A program made the translations under genes and the position numbers. 64,000 bases of DNA from the NCBI RefSeq assembly GCF_009720865.1, contig NZ_WNLA01000019.1, forward strand, positions 1-64,000. Reading direction: 5' to 3'. Positions 45,237 to 52,304 of this stretch are shown one piece after another (within the stretch, counting starts at the first letter, position 1; each line of letters starts with the position of its first letter). The DNA comes from Pseudoduganella ginsengisoli. GTDB lineage: Bacteria > Pseudomonadota > Gammaproteobacteria > Burkholderiales > Burkholderiaceae_D. Below the pieces are notes generated by a model. The model had not been told where the DNA came from. It saw only the letters and a list, made by a program, of their open reading frames with translations, and did not search any database.

Positions 45237-46175
45237 ATGGCTGCATTTATAGTACGGCGTTTGTGGCAAATGGCGCCGACCATGCTGGGCGTGATCTTGC
45301 TGGTATTTGTGCTGTTTAACTGGGTGGGCGGCGATCCCGCCTACATCCTGGCAGGCAAGATGGCCGATGCGGACGCCATTGCCAATATCCGCCGCCAGCT
45401 TGGCGTCGACCAGCCATATTACGTCCAGCTGGGCATCTTTATCCGGCAAGTGGCGGCGTTCGACTTCGGCCACAGTTGGGCCACTGGCGAAGCTGTCTCG
45501 TCCATCATTACTTCGCGGCTGGGCCCGTCGCTGACGGTGCTGGTGCCGCTGACAGTACTTGAAACCGTGCTGGGCATTGCGCTGGCGCTGGCTGTGGCGT
45601 TCGTGCGCGGCAGCCTGACGGACCGTGCCGTGATGCTGGCCTGTACGGTGGCCATGTCCATCAGCATTTTGGTTTACATCATTGTGTTCCAGTACGGGCT
45701 GGCGTACCGCCTGGGCTGGTTCCCTGTGCAGGGCTGGGGCGGCAGCTTGCCTGAGAACCTGCTGCGCTATGCGGCGCTGCCCGTGCTGATTGGCCTGGCC
45801 GTATCGATGGCGCCCACGTTGCGGCTGTACCGCAGCTTCGTGCTGGATGAAGCGCGCCATGATTACGTGCGCACGGCGCGCGCCAAAGGGTTGCCGGAGC
45901 GGCGCGTCATGTGGGTGCACGTGCTGCGCAATGCCGCCATTCCTATCGTGACGCACGTGATGGCAGGCTTGCCGGCGCTGCTGATCGGCGCGTTTTTGCT
46001 GGAGCGGTTCTTTGGCATTCCCGGCATCGGCCGCGAAGTGATCCTGGCCGTGGAGCGCAGCGATTTCCCCGTCATCAAAGCGGTGACTGTGTGCGTGGCC
46101 GCTGCCACCATGGTCTTTAATTTGCTGGCCGATCTGCTGTACCAGGCGCTCGATCCGCGCGTGCGGCTGCAATGA
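45237..46175 (+). CDS. ABC importer permease, DppB/OppB type
   Basis: 312 residues with about six membrane helices, starting MAAFIVRRLWQMAPTMLGVI as in dipeptide/oligopeptide permeases. The conserved GDPAYILAGKMADADAI extracytoplasmic segment and the EAA-type cytoplasmic loop (DYVRTARAKGLPERRVMWVH) that contacts the ATPase are present. It is the first inner-membrane subunit of a peptide/nickel-class importer. The second permease follows after 10 bases and the ATPase after the repeat region. No substrate-binding protein gene is in the window, so the solute is not defined. Confidence 0.88.
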   Translation: MAAFIVRRLWQMAPTMLGVILLVFVLFNWVGGDPAYILAGKMADADAIANIRRQLGVDQPYYVQLGIFIRQVAAFDFGHSWATGEAVSSIITSRLGPSLTVLVPLTVLETVLGIALALAVAFVRGSLTDRAVMLACTVAMSISILVYIIVFQYGLAYRLGWFPVQGWGGSLPENLLRYAALPVLIGLAVSMAPTLRLYRSFVLDEARHDYVRTARAKGLPERRVMWVHVLRNAAIPIVTHVMAGLPALLIGAFLLERFFGIPGIGREVILAVERSDFPVIKAVTVCVAAATMVFNLLADLLYQALDPRVRLQ

Positions 46176-46185
46176 GGATGCGCTG

Positions 46186-47175
46186 ATGAAGGCGTTATGG
46201 CTCATGGCGTGGCGCCGCTTGCGCGCTGACCGGGTAGGGATGGCGGCATTGGCTGTCGTCGCGGGCTTTATGGTGCTGGCGGTGTTGTCCGCTTGCGGGC
46301 TGGTGGCGGCAGACTGGGAACAGGAAGTGGCTGTGAACTATGCGCCGCCGCAGTTTATGGCGGGTCCCGTGGCGGTAACGGCTTCCACGGCGGCGCCCGT
46401 TGCCGTGCCGCCCAATGAATTTGATCCGCTGGCCGCCGAGATTGCTGCATTGCGGCCCGATGCCGTTGCTGGGCAAGGGCGCATGCGCAAGCCTGCATTG
46501 CTGTTTGGTGCAGACAAATGGGGGCACGACGTCATCAAGAAAACCATCAAAGGGGCGCAAACGTCTGTCGCGGTGGGATTGGCAAGCGCGTTGCTGGCCG
46601 TTGCGCTGGGCACCCTGAGCGGCGCGCTGTCCGGATTTTATGGCGGCTGGATCGATGACTGTTTCAACTGGTTTTACAGCGTGTTCACGGCCATTCCATC
46701 GATCCTGATGATCCTTGCGGTGGCGGCCGTGCTGCAGCAAAAAGGCGCCGCGACCATTGTGCTGATCCTGGGACTGACGGGATGGACTGGGCCATACCGC
46801 CTGATGCGCGCGGAATACCTGAAGCACAAGACACGTGACTATGTGCTGGCGGCGCAAGCCATCGGCGCATCCAATGGGCGGCGCATGTTCGTGCATATTT
46901 TTCCCAACGTCAGCCATGTGGCGCTGGTGCAGCTGGCCATTCTTGCCGTCGGCTTTATCAAGGCGGAAGTGATCTTGTCTTTCCTGGGCTTTGGCGTGCC
47001 GGTCGGCGACGTCAGTTGGGGTTCGATGCTCAATGAAGCGCAGCAGGAACTATTGCTGGGCAAGTGGTGGCAACTGGCCGCGGCCAGCGGCGCGATGGCG
47101 TTATTGGTGACGGCGCTGTCGCTGCTGACCGATGCGATGCGCGATGCGCTCGACCCGAAAGTGACGCGCTCATGA
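46186..47175 (+). CDS. ABC importer permease, DppC/OppC type
   Basis: 329 residues. One N-terminal helix (MAALAVVAGFMVLAVLSACG) is followed by a periplasmic loop of about 100 residues rich in Ala/Pro, then the permease domain from about residue 115 (VAVGLASALLAVALGTLSGA). The ATPase-contact loop is DYVLAAQAIGASNGRRMFVH. The C-terminus LSLLTDAMRDALDPKVTRS is the conserved end of the family, and its codons are the source of the 89-bp repeat that follows. GAGGA upstream supports the ATG at 46186. The stop overlaps the first mini-ORF as ATGA. Confidence 0.88.
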   Translation: MKALWLMAWRRLRADRVGMAALAVVAGFMVLAVLSACGLVAADWEQEVAVNYAPPQFMAGPVAVTASTAAPVAVPPNEFDPLAAEIAALRPDAVAGQGRMRKPALLFGADKWGHDVIKKTIKGAQTSVAVGLASALLAVALGTLSGALSGFYGGWIDDCFNWFYSVFTAIPSILMILAVAAVLQQKGAATIVLILGLTGWTGPYRLMRAEYLKHKTRDYVLAAQAIGASNGRRMFVHIFPNVSHVALVQLAILAVGFIKAEVILSFLGFGVPVGDVSWGSMLNEAQQELLLGKWWQLAAASGAMALLVTALSLLTDAMRDALDPKVTRS

Positions 47176-47264
47176 GTGGGAAATTATTGATGGCAGCGCT
47201 GTCGCTGCTGACCGATGAGGTGACAATCCGCGATGCGCTCGACCCGAAAGTGACGCGCTCATGA
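47172..47264 (+). CDS. ATGA-coupled mini-ORF 1 (30 aa)
   Basis: Starts at the ATG that overlaps the permease stop (ATGA 47172-47175) and encodes MSGKLLMAALSLLTDE followed by a copy of the permease C-terminus DALDPKVTRS. It arises from the 89-bp repeat. It probably serves to carry ribosomes to the next ORF rather than to make a functional peptide. Low confidence as a true protein. Confidence 0.4.
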   Translation: MSGKLLMAALSLLTDEVTIRDALDPKVTRS

Positions 47265-47353
47265 GTGGGAAATTATTGATGGCAGCGCTGTCGCTGCTGA
47301 CCGATGAGGTGACAATCCGCGATGCGCTTGACCCGAAAGTGACGCGCTCATGA
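47261..47353 (+). CDS. ATGA-coupled mini-ORF 2 (30 aa)
   Basis: The second repeat unit encodes the same peptide as mini-ORF 1. It begins in the ATGA that ends mini-ORF 1 and ends in another ATGA. The only visible differences are silent. Confidence 0.4.
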   Translation: MSGKLLMAALSLLTDEVTIRDALDPKVTRS

Positions 47354-47412
47354 GTGGGACATTATTGATGGCAGCGCTGTCGCTGCTGACCGATGAGGTG
47401 AGGTTGCCATGA
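47350..47412 (+). CDS. ATGA-coupled mini-ORF 3 (20 aa)
   Basis: Begins MSGTLLMAALSLLTDE, then diverges to VRLP and stops at TGA 47410-47412, overlapping the ATG of the ATPase gene at 47409. It is the last link of the coupled chain and probably resembles the original linker between permease and ATPase. Confidence 0.4.
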   Translation: MSGTLLMAALSLLTDEVRLP

Positions 47413-49082
47413 GCACGGCGCCATTGCTGGAAGTCTGCGATTTGCAGGTGGCGTTCCGCAGCGGACGCCATGCATTGGCGCCGGCCGTGAAAGGCGTGTC
47501 GTTCACGGTGCCGCGCAACCGCACGGTGGCGCTGGTCGGCGAATCAGGCAGCGGTAAATCCGTCACGGCGCTGGCGGCCATGGGCTTGCTGGCGGCTGAT
47601 GCGGCGGTGATCGCTCCGGCCAGCCGCATCGTGTTTGACGGCGTCGATGTGCTGGCGCTGGATGCGGGCCGGCGGCGCGCGCTGTGCGGCAAGGATATCG
47701 CGATGATTTTCCAGGAACCCATGTCGTCGCTGAATCCCGTGCTGACGGTTGGCTACCAGATCGCCGAAGTGCTGGTGCGGCATCTGCGGTTGCGGGGCAG
47801 GGCGGTGCGCGAGCGCGTGCTGGCACTGCTGGAAGAGGTGGGGATTCCTGAACCGGCACGCCGCATCGATGCCTATCCACACGAGCTGTCTGGCGGGCAG
47901 CAGCAGCGCGTGATGATCGCCATGGCCATTGCGTGCGCACCGCGCCTGCTGATTGCGGACGAGCCGACGACAGCGCTGGACGTCACGGTGCAAAAACAAA
48001 TCATGGAATTGATCAAGCGGCTGCAGCACGCGCATGGCATGGCGGTGCTGTTCATTACGCACGACCTGGCGCTGGTGGCGGACATTGCGGACGACGTCAT
48101 CGTCATGCGCGATGGCGTGGTGCGCGAAGCCGGGCCGGCGCGCGACGTATTGACGCAGCCACGCGATCCCTACACGCGGGCGCTGCTGCAATGCCGCCCG
48201 CCCATCGATGCGCGGCCGCTGCGCTTGCCGGTGATTGCTGATGTAATGGAAGGCCGGGCTCCCGTCACGGTGCAACGTCCGGCGCGCACGCCGACCGGCG
48301 GTATTGTGCTGCGCGCTGACCAGCTCAGTAAAAGTTTTACTGTACGTGACGGCTGGTTCCGCAAGCGGGAATTTCCGGCAGTAAGCAACGTGTCTTTCGC
48401 GCTGGAGCGCGGCACGACGCTGGGCGTGGTGGGGGAATCCGGCTGTGGCAAAAGCACGCTGGGACTGACGTTGATGCAGCTGCATCGGGCCACGGGTGGA
48501 ACCGTCCTGTTTGACGGGCGCGATGTGCGGCAGGTGCCGCTGCAGGAATTCCGCAGGCGTATGCAAATCGTGTTCCAGAACCCCTACGCGTCATTGAACC
48601 CGCGCTTTACTGTCGAGCAGATTTTGCTGGAGCCAATGCAATTGCATGGTATCGGCGCAAACGATGCGGAGCGTACGCGGATGGCGCAAGCGTTGCTGGA
48701 GAAAGTCGGCTTGCCGCGCGCGGCGCTGCAGCGCTGGCCCCACGAATTTTCCGGCGGCCAGCGGCAGCGCATTGCCATTGCCCGCTGCCTGGCGCTGCAG
48801 CCGGATGTGCTGGTGTGTGATGAATCCGTGTCGGCGCTGGACGTATCCGTGCAGGCGCAAGTATTGAATCTGCTGCTTGACCTTCAGCAGGAATACGGCC
48901 TGTCTTACATTTTTATTTCGCACGACTTGTCCGTGGTGCGCTACATGGCGGACCACGTGATGGTGATGCGGCGCGGCGAAGTGGTGGAGCAGGGCGAAGC
49001 GGAGACGCTGTACCGTCGCCCGGAGCACCCGTACACGCAGGCGCTGCTGGCTGCCGTTCCTGGAGCGGCGCCTGCCGGCTGA
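47409..49082 (+). CDS. Fused double ABC ATPase of a peptide-type importer (YejF-like)
   Basis: 557 residues containing two complete ABC domains, like a DppD-DppF fusion or YejF. The first has Walker A GESGSGKS at residues 44-51, the signature LSGGQQQRV and the Walker B LLIADEPTTALD. The second has GESGCGKST from residue 342, FSGGQRQRI and VLVCDESVSALD. Each ends in the oligopeptide-importer extension (RDPYTRALLQCRPP and PEHPYTQALLAAVPG). It powers import through the two permeases upstream. Its ATG lies in the stop of mini-ORF 3, so its translation may depend on the coupled chain. Confidence 0.92.
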   Translation: MSTAPLLEVCDLQVAFRSGRHALAPAVKGVSFTVPRNRTVALVGESGSGKSVTALAAMGLLAADAAVIAPASRIVFDGVDVLALDAGRRRALCGKDIAMIFQEPMSSLNPVLTVGYQIAEVLVRHLRLRGRAVRERVLALLEEVGIPEPARRIDAYPHELSGGQQQRVMIAMAIACAPRLLIADEPTTALDVTVQKQIMELIKRLQHAHGMAVLFITHDLALVADIADDVIVMRDGVVREAGPARDVLTQPRDPYTRALLQCRPPIDARPLRLPVIADVMEGRAPVTVQRPARTPTGGIVLRADQLSKSFTVRDGWFRKREFPAVSNVSFALERGTTLGVVGESGCGKSTLGLTLMQLHRATGGTVLFDGRDVRQVPLQEFRRRMQIVFQNPYASLNPRFTVEQILLEPMQLHGIGANDAERTRMAQALLEKVGLPRAALQRWPHEFSGGQRQRIAIARCLALQPDVLVCDESVSALDVSVQAQVLNLLLDLQQEYGLSYIFISHDLSVVRYMADHVMVMRRGEVVEQGEAETLYRRPEHPYTQALLAAVPGAAPAG

Positions 49083-49109
49083 GGCGATTTCGTTTACCAT
49101 TGCGGAATC

Positions 49110-50087
49110 ATGGCGAGCTTACTGACACTGTTGCGGGAATATGGCGTACTGATTGTGTTCGCTGTCGTCCTGGTCGAACAGATGGGATTACCAATCCCCG
49201 CATTTCCCCTGCTGATCGTTGCCGGCGCCCTCGTGGCCGGAAATGAATTGCACTGGGCGGCTGTACTGGCCGCTGCCTTGCTGGCATGTTCCGTCAGCGA
49301 CTTCTTTTGGTTCCGCGCCGGCCGCCGCTATGGCAAGCGCATCTTGAAACTGTTGTGCCGGATTTCCCTGTCACCTGACTACTGCGTCAGCCAGACCGAA
49401 GATAATTTCCGCCGCTGGGGCCCGAAATCGCTGCTGGTAGCGAAATTCGTCCCCGGTTTCAATACCATTGCGCCGCCGATGTCTGGCGCCATGGGCACCA
49501 GTTACGCCCGCTTCCTGGGCTTTTCCGTGCCGGGCGGCTTGCTGTGGAGCGGCAGCGGGATTGCCATAGGCGCGTATTTCAGTACCAGTATCGAGCAAGT
49601 GCTCGACACCTTGTCCACCATGGGAACCACAGCGCTGGCCGTGCTGGGCACGTTGCTGGCCTTGTTTGTGCTGTACAAATACGTGGAGCGCAAACGTTTC
49701 CAGCAAACTGTGCAAATGGAGCGCATCACGGTGGACGAGTTGAAGCAATTGCTGCTCGATGGCCACGAGCCGATACTCGTGGATGCCCGCAGCGCCACGG
49801 CGCAATCGCTGGAACCGGCCGTGCCGGGCGCCGTGCTGGTCAATGGCGACTTGTCCAATGTGCTGCAAGCGCTGCCCAAGGACCGCCACATCATCGTGTA
49901 TTGCAGCTGCCCGAATGACGTGACGGCAGCGCACGTTGCGAAGCAAATGTTTGCACAAGGTTATGCCTATGCGCGTCCGCTGCATGGCGGCCTCGACGCC
50001 TGGAACTCTGCCTTTGCCCACGAATTGCGCCGTCCCCGCGATGGCGAAAACGCAGCGCCTGTCCCCACCGCCGTTCCCCACGGCTGA
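49110..50087 (+). CDS. DedA-family membrane protein fused to a rhodanese domain
   Basis: 325 residues. The first 200 are a DedA (SNARE-associated) membrane domain with several helices; the GLPIPAFPLLIVAGALV, FFWFRAGRRYGKR and AKFVPGFNTIAPPMSG motifs are characteristic. After the helix ending around residue 192 comes a cytoplasmic rhodanese-like domain with DARSATAQSLEPAVPGAV and the active-site loop IIVYCSCPNDVTA, where Cys265 is the expected persulfide-carrying residue. DedA proteins act in lipid-carrier recycling and envelope homeostasis; the rhodanese may add sulfur transfer or redox sensing. It follows the ABC ATPase by 27 bases, but is probably unrelated in function. Confidence 0.9.
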   Translation: MASLLTLLREYGVLIVFAVVLVEQMGLPIPAFPLLIVAGALVAGNELHWAAVLAAALLACSVSDFFWFRAGRRYGKRILKLLCRISLSPDYCVSQTEDNFRRWGPKSLLVAKFVPGFNTIAPPMSGAMGTSYARFLGFSVPGGLLWSGSGIAIGAYFSTSIEQVLDTLSTMGTTALAVLGTLLALFVLYKYVERKRFQQTVQMERITVDELKQLLLDGHEPILVDARSATAQSLEPAVPGAVLVNGDLSNVLQALPKDRHIIVYCSCPNDVTAAHVAKQMFAQGYAYARPLHGGLDAWNSAFAHELRRPRDGENAAPVPTAVPHG

Positions 50088-50168
50088 TTCCCTTCGTTCC
50101 AGCGTCGCGGCACGTGCAAACCGTGCGGCTACGCTGCGTCTTGTCTATACCAATCACCCCTAAAATCG

Positions 50169-50245
50169 GTAGTCATACTACGCATCGAATATTGCAAAAC
50201 GTAACTTTTTACACTGTTATGCTTTAAATTTGTACTAAAACTACA
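50169..50245 (+). promoter_or_regulatory. Palindromic operator candidates upstream of glk, HexR-like
   Basis: TGTACTAAAACTACA at 50231-50245 differs in one base from a perfect TGTA-G-T...ACTACA palindrome of the kind bound by HexR (RpiR family), which controls glucose catabolic genes. A further palindrome GTAGTCATACTAC (50169-50181) and a half-site TGTAGTCATAAATAC (50261-50275) lie nearby. All are in the AT-rich region 40-145 bases before glk. The assignment is by resemblance only. Confidence 0.45.
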
Positions 50246-50309
50246 AAGAATGCTTGCGCGTGTAGTCATAAATACGTAAGCTTAAGCCTCAACTTTTTCC
50301 AGTGCGATC

Positions 50310-51344
50310 ATGACTTTCGAGCCTATTTCTACTTCGCGTATCCCTGCGCCGGGCGCTCCATTTCAAGGCGGTCCCCGCCTGCTGGCGGATGTCGGCGGTA
50401 CGAATGCACGCTTCGCGCTGGAAACGGCTCCCGGCCAGATCGCCCATATCAATGTGCTGGCGTGCGCTGCCTATGCGTCGCTGGCCGATGCGCTGCGCGC
50501 TTACCTGGCATTGCCGGAAGTGGCGGCCGTATCGGGCAGCGGCATCCGCCACGGCGCCATTGCCATTGCCAACCCTGTCAATGGCGACCTGGTGCGGATG
50601 ACCAACCATCACTGGCAATTCTCGATTGAAGCGCTGCGGACCGAATGCGGCTTTGACGTGCTGGAAGTGGTCAACGATTTCACGGCGCTGGCCAGTTCGC
50701 TGCCTTTCCTGTCGGATGCGCAAAAGCGGCAAGTGGGCGGTGGCGAAGCACAGGCGGGCGCACCAATCGGTTTGATTGGCGCCGGCACGGGCCTGGGCGT
50801 ATCCGGCCTGATTCCTGGCAAGGATGGGCGCTGGACTGCGCTGCTCAGCGAGGGTGGCCATGTCAGCTTTTCGCCGGTCAATGCACTGGAAGTCGCCGTC
50901 CTTGAACATGCGTGGACGGAATTTGACCACGTGTCGGCCGAGCGTTTCATGTCCGGCGTCGGCATTGAATTGATTTACCGTGGTTTGTGCAAATACCGTG
51001 GCGTCCAGGCAGAAAAGATCGCCGTGCCAGTCATTGTCAGCCGCGCGCTGGCCGATGAGTGCGCGCTGTGCGCGGAAACCGTGGAAGCCTTTTGCTGCAT
51101 GCTGGGTACGGTGGCGGGCAACCTGGGCGTGACGCTCGGAGCGCTGGGCGGTATTTATATAGGCGGTGGCATCGTGCCGCGCCTGGGCAACCGTTTCGAC
51201 ACGTCAGGCTTCCGCGCCCGCTTCGAGCAAAAAGGCCGCTTTTCCAGCTACCTGTCGCGGATTCCGACCTACGTGATTACCGCAGAGTACCCGGCCTTTG
51301 TGGGCGTTGCCGCCATCCTGGCTGAAAAACTTGCATCAAAGTAA
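50310..51344 (+). CDS. glk: Glucokinase
   Basis: Phosphorylates glucose with ATP to glucose 6-phosphate, feeding the Entner-Doudoroff and pentose phosphate routes. 344 residues, ROK-independent proteobacterial Glk type. The phosphate-binding motif LLADVGGTNARFAL starts near residue 24. The sugar-binding NDFTALASSLPFL, the GAGTGLGVSGL motif and the late GGIYIGGGIVPRLG are all typical. The N-terminus is about 20 residues longer than in E. coli. It stands alone, behind a region with HexR-like palindromes suggesting control by sugar-phosphate level. Confidence 0.94.
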   Translation: MTFEPISTSRIPAPGAPFQGGPRLLADVGGTNARFALETAPGQIAHINVLACAAYASLADALRAYLALPEVAAVSGSGIRHGAIAIANPVNGDLVRMTNHHWQFSIEALRTECGFDVLEVVNDFTALASSLPFLSDAQKRQVGGGEAQAGAPIGLIGAGTGLGVSGLIPGKDGRWTALLSEGGHVSFSPVNALEVAVLEHAWTEFDHVSAERFMSGVGIELIYRGLCKYRGVQAEKIAVPVIVSRALADECALCAETVEAFCCMLGTVAGNLGVTLGALGGIYIGGGIVPRLGNRFDTSGFRARFEQKGRFSSYLSRIPTYVITAEYPAFVGVAAILAEKLASK

Positions 51345-51545
51345 ATTCGTACGGTAGTGTCGCCCGTCAGCCGTTTTATCAGGTACAATTGTGACTGTTG
51401 GATGAAACGGCTTCCCCAGACACGCAAAATCAGTCGCGGTAATATCTGCCCGTTTTCGCCCGAAAACAAACTTCTCCACTTGTAGTGCTCCTGCCTTGCG
51501 CGCTTCGGCCCGGGCTTTTCTTCTTGCATTTGTTTGCAACCACAT

Positions 51546-52304
51546 ATGGAAATAGCTGAGGCGAAGCAAGTCCTCGAAACCGCTTTGCTATGCGCGCAAG
51601 AGCCTTTGTCCGTGCATAGCCTGAAAAAGCTCTTTATCGAGCTCGACAGCCAAGAGCGGCCACAGAATGATGGTTACAGCTCGGAGCAAATCAAGGGCAT
51701 GCTGGCGGAGTTGCAGCAAGAATGGACAGGCCGGGGCGTCGAGCTGGTGTGCCTGGCAAGCGGGTGGCGGTTTCAAAGCCGCCCGGAAATGAAACAGTAC
51801 CTGGAACGTCTGAACCCGGAAAAGCCGCCGAAATATACGCGCGCTACGCTGGAAACGCTGGCAATCATCGCGTACCGGCAACCCGTGACCCGTGGCGATA
51901 TTGAAGAAATCCGCGGCGTGACCGTGAATTCGCAGACGATCAAGATGCTGGAAGACCGGGGCTGGATCGATGTGGTCGGCCACCGTGACGTGGTCGGACG
52001 CCCGGCGTTGCTGGGAACGACCAGGCAGTTCCTGGATGATTTGGGATTGAGTTCGCTGGCCCAGCTGCCTCCGTTGCAGCAAATCAGTGAACCGCAGGGC
52101 GGGCCGCCGGATATGGCGGCGCTGGAAGCGGCCCTGCAAGAGAATTTTGAGAAGGCGGCGCAGGCCGCTTCACATGCTGGTACTGGCGGTCAGGATGACA
52201 GCCAGGTTGTTCGCCTCGATGATGAGGCGCCGGCTCGCGCCCCACTACTGGAAGCACCGGTTGACGCAGAGCCCAACCAAGAAATGAATAATGAACAACA
52301 CTGA
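51546..52304 (+). CDS. scpB: Segregation and condensation protein B
   Basis: 252 residues from the ATG at 51546 (MEIAEAKQVLETALLCAQEP); an in-frame TTG at 51534 is a weaker choice. ScpB forms the kleisin-associated dimer of the SMC-ScpAB condensin. Two winged-helix domains are visible, with YTRATLETLAIIAYRQPVTR and ..EIRGVTVNSQTIKMLEDRGW. The tail after about residue 190 is low-complexity. scpA and smc are not in this window. The gene overlaps the start of rluB by 14 bases, a typical scpB-rluB pairing. Confidence 0.93.
   Translation: MEIAEAKQVLETALLCAQEPLSVHSLKKLFIELDSQERPQNDGYSSEQIKGMLAELQQEWTGRGVELVCLASGWRFQSRPEMKQYLERLNPEKPPKYTRATLETLAIIAYRQPVTRGDIEEIRGVTVNSQTIKMLEDRGWIDVVGHRDVVGRPALLGTTRQFLDDLGLSSLAQLPPLQQISEPQGGPPDMAALEAALQENFEKAAQAASHAGTGGQDDSQVVRLDDEAPARAPLLEAPVDAEPNQEMNNEQH

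Larger units (their letters stand above)
47152..47408 (+). repeat. 89-bp tandem repeat built from the 3' end of the permease gene
   Basis: GACCCGAAAGTGACGCGCTC recurs at 47152, 47241 and 47330, exactly 89 bases apart. The third unit is truncated where the ATPase gene begins. The copies differ by only a few bases. The first copy lies in the permease gene, whose own upstream version lacks six bases (GCGCTGTCG to GCGCTGTCG is 83 rather than 89). This indicates recent expansion. Confidence 0.92.

Noticed and set aside
47064..47264. 66-codon frame covering the permease 3' end and first repeat
   Set aside because: Only its last 30 codons (from ATG 47172) have coding logic through ATGA coupling; the upstream part is out of frame with the permease gene.
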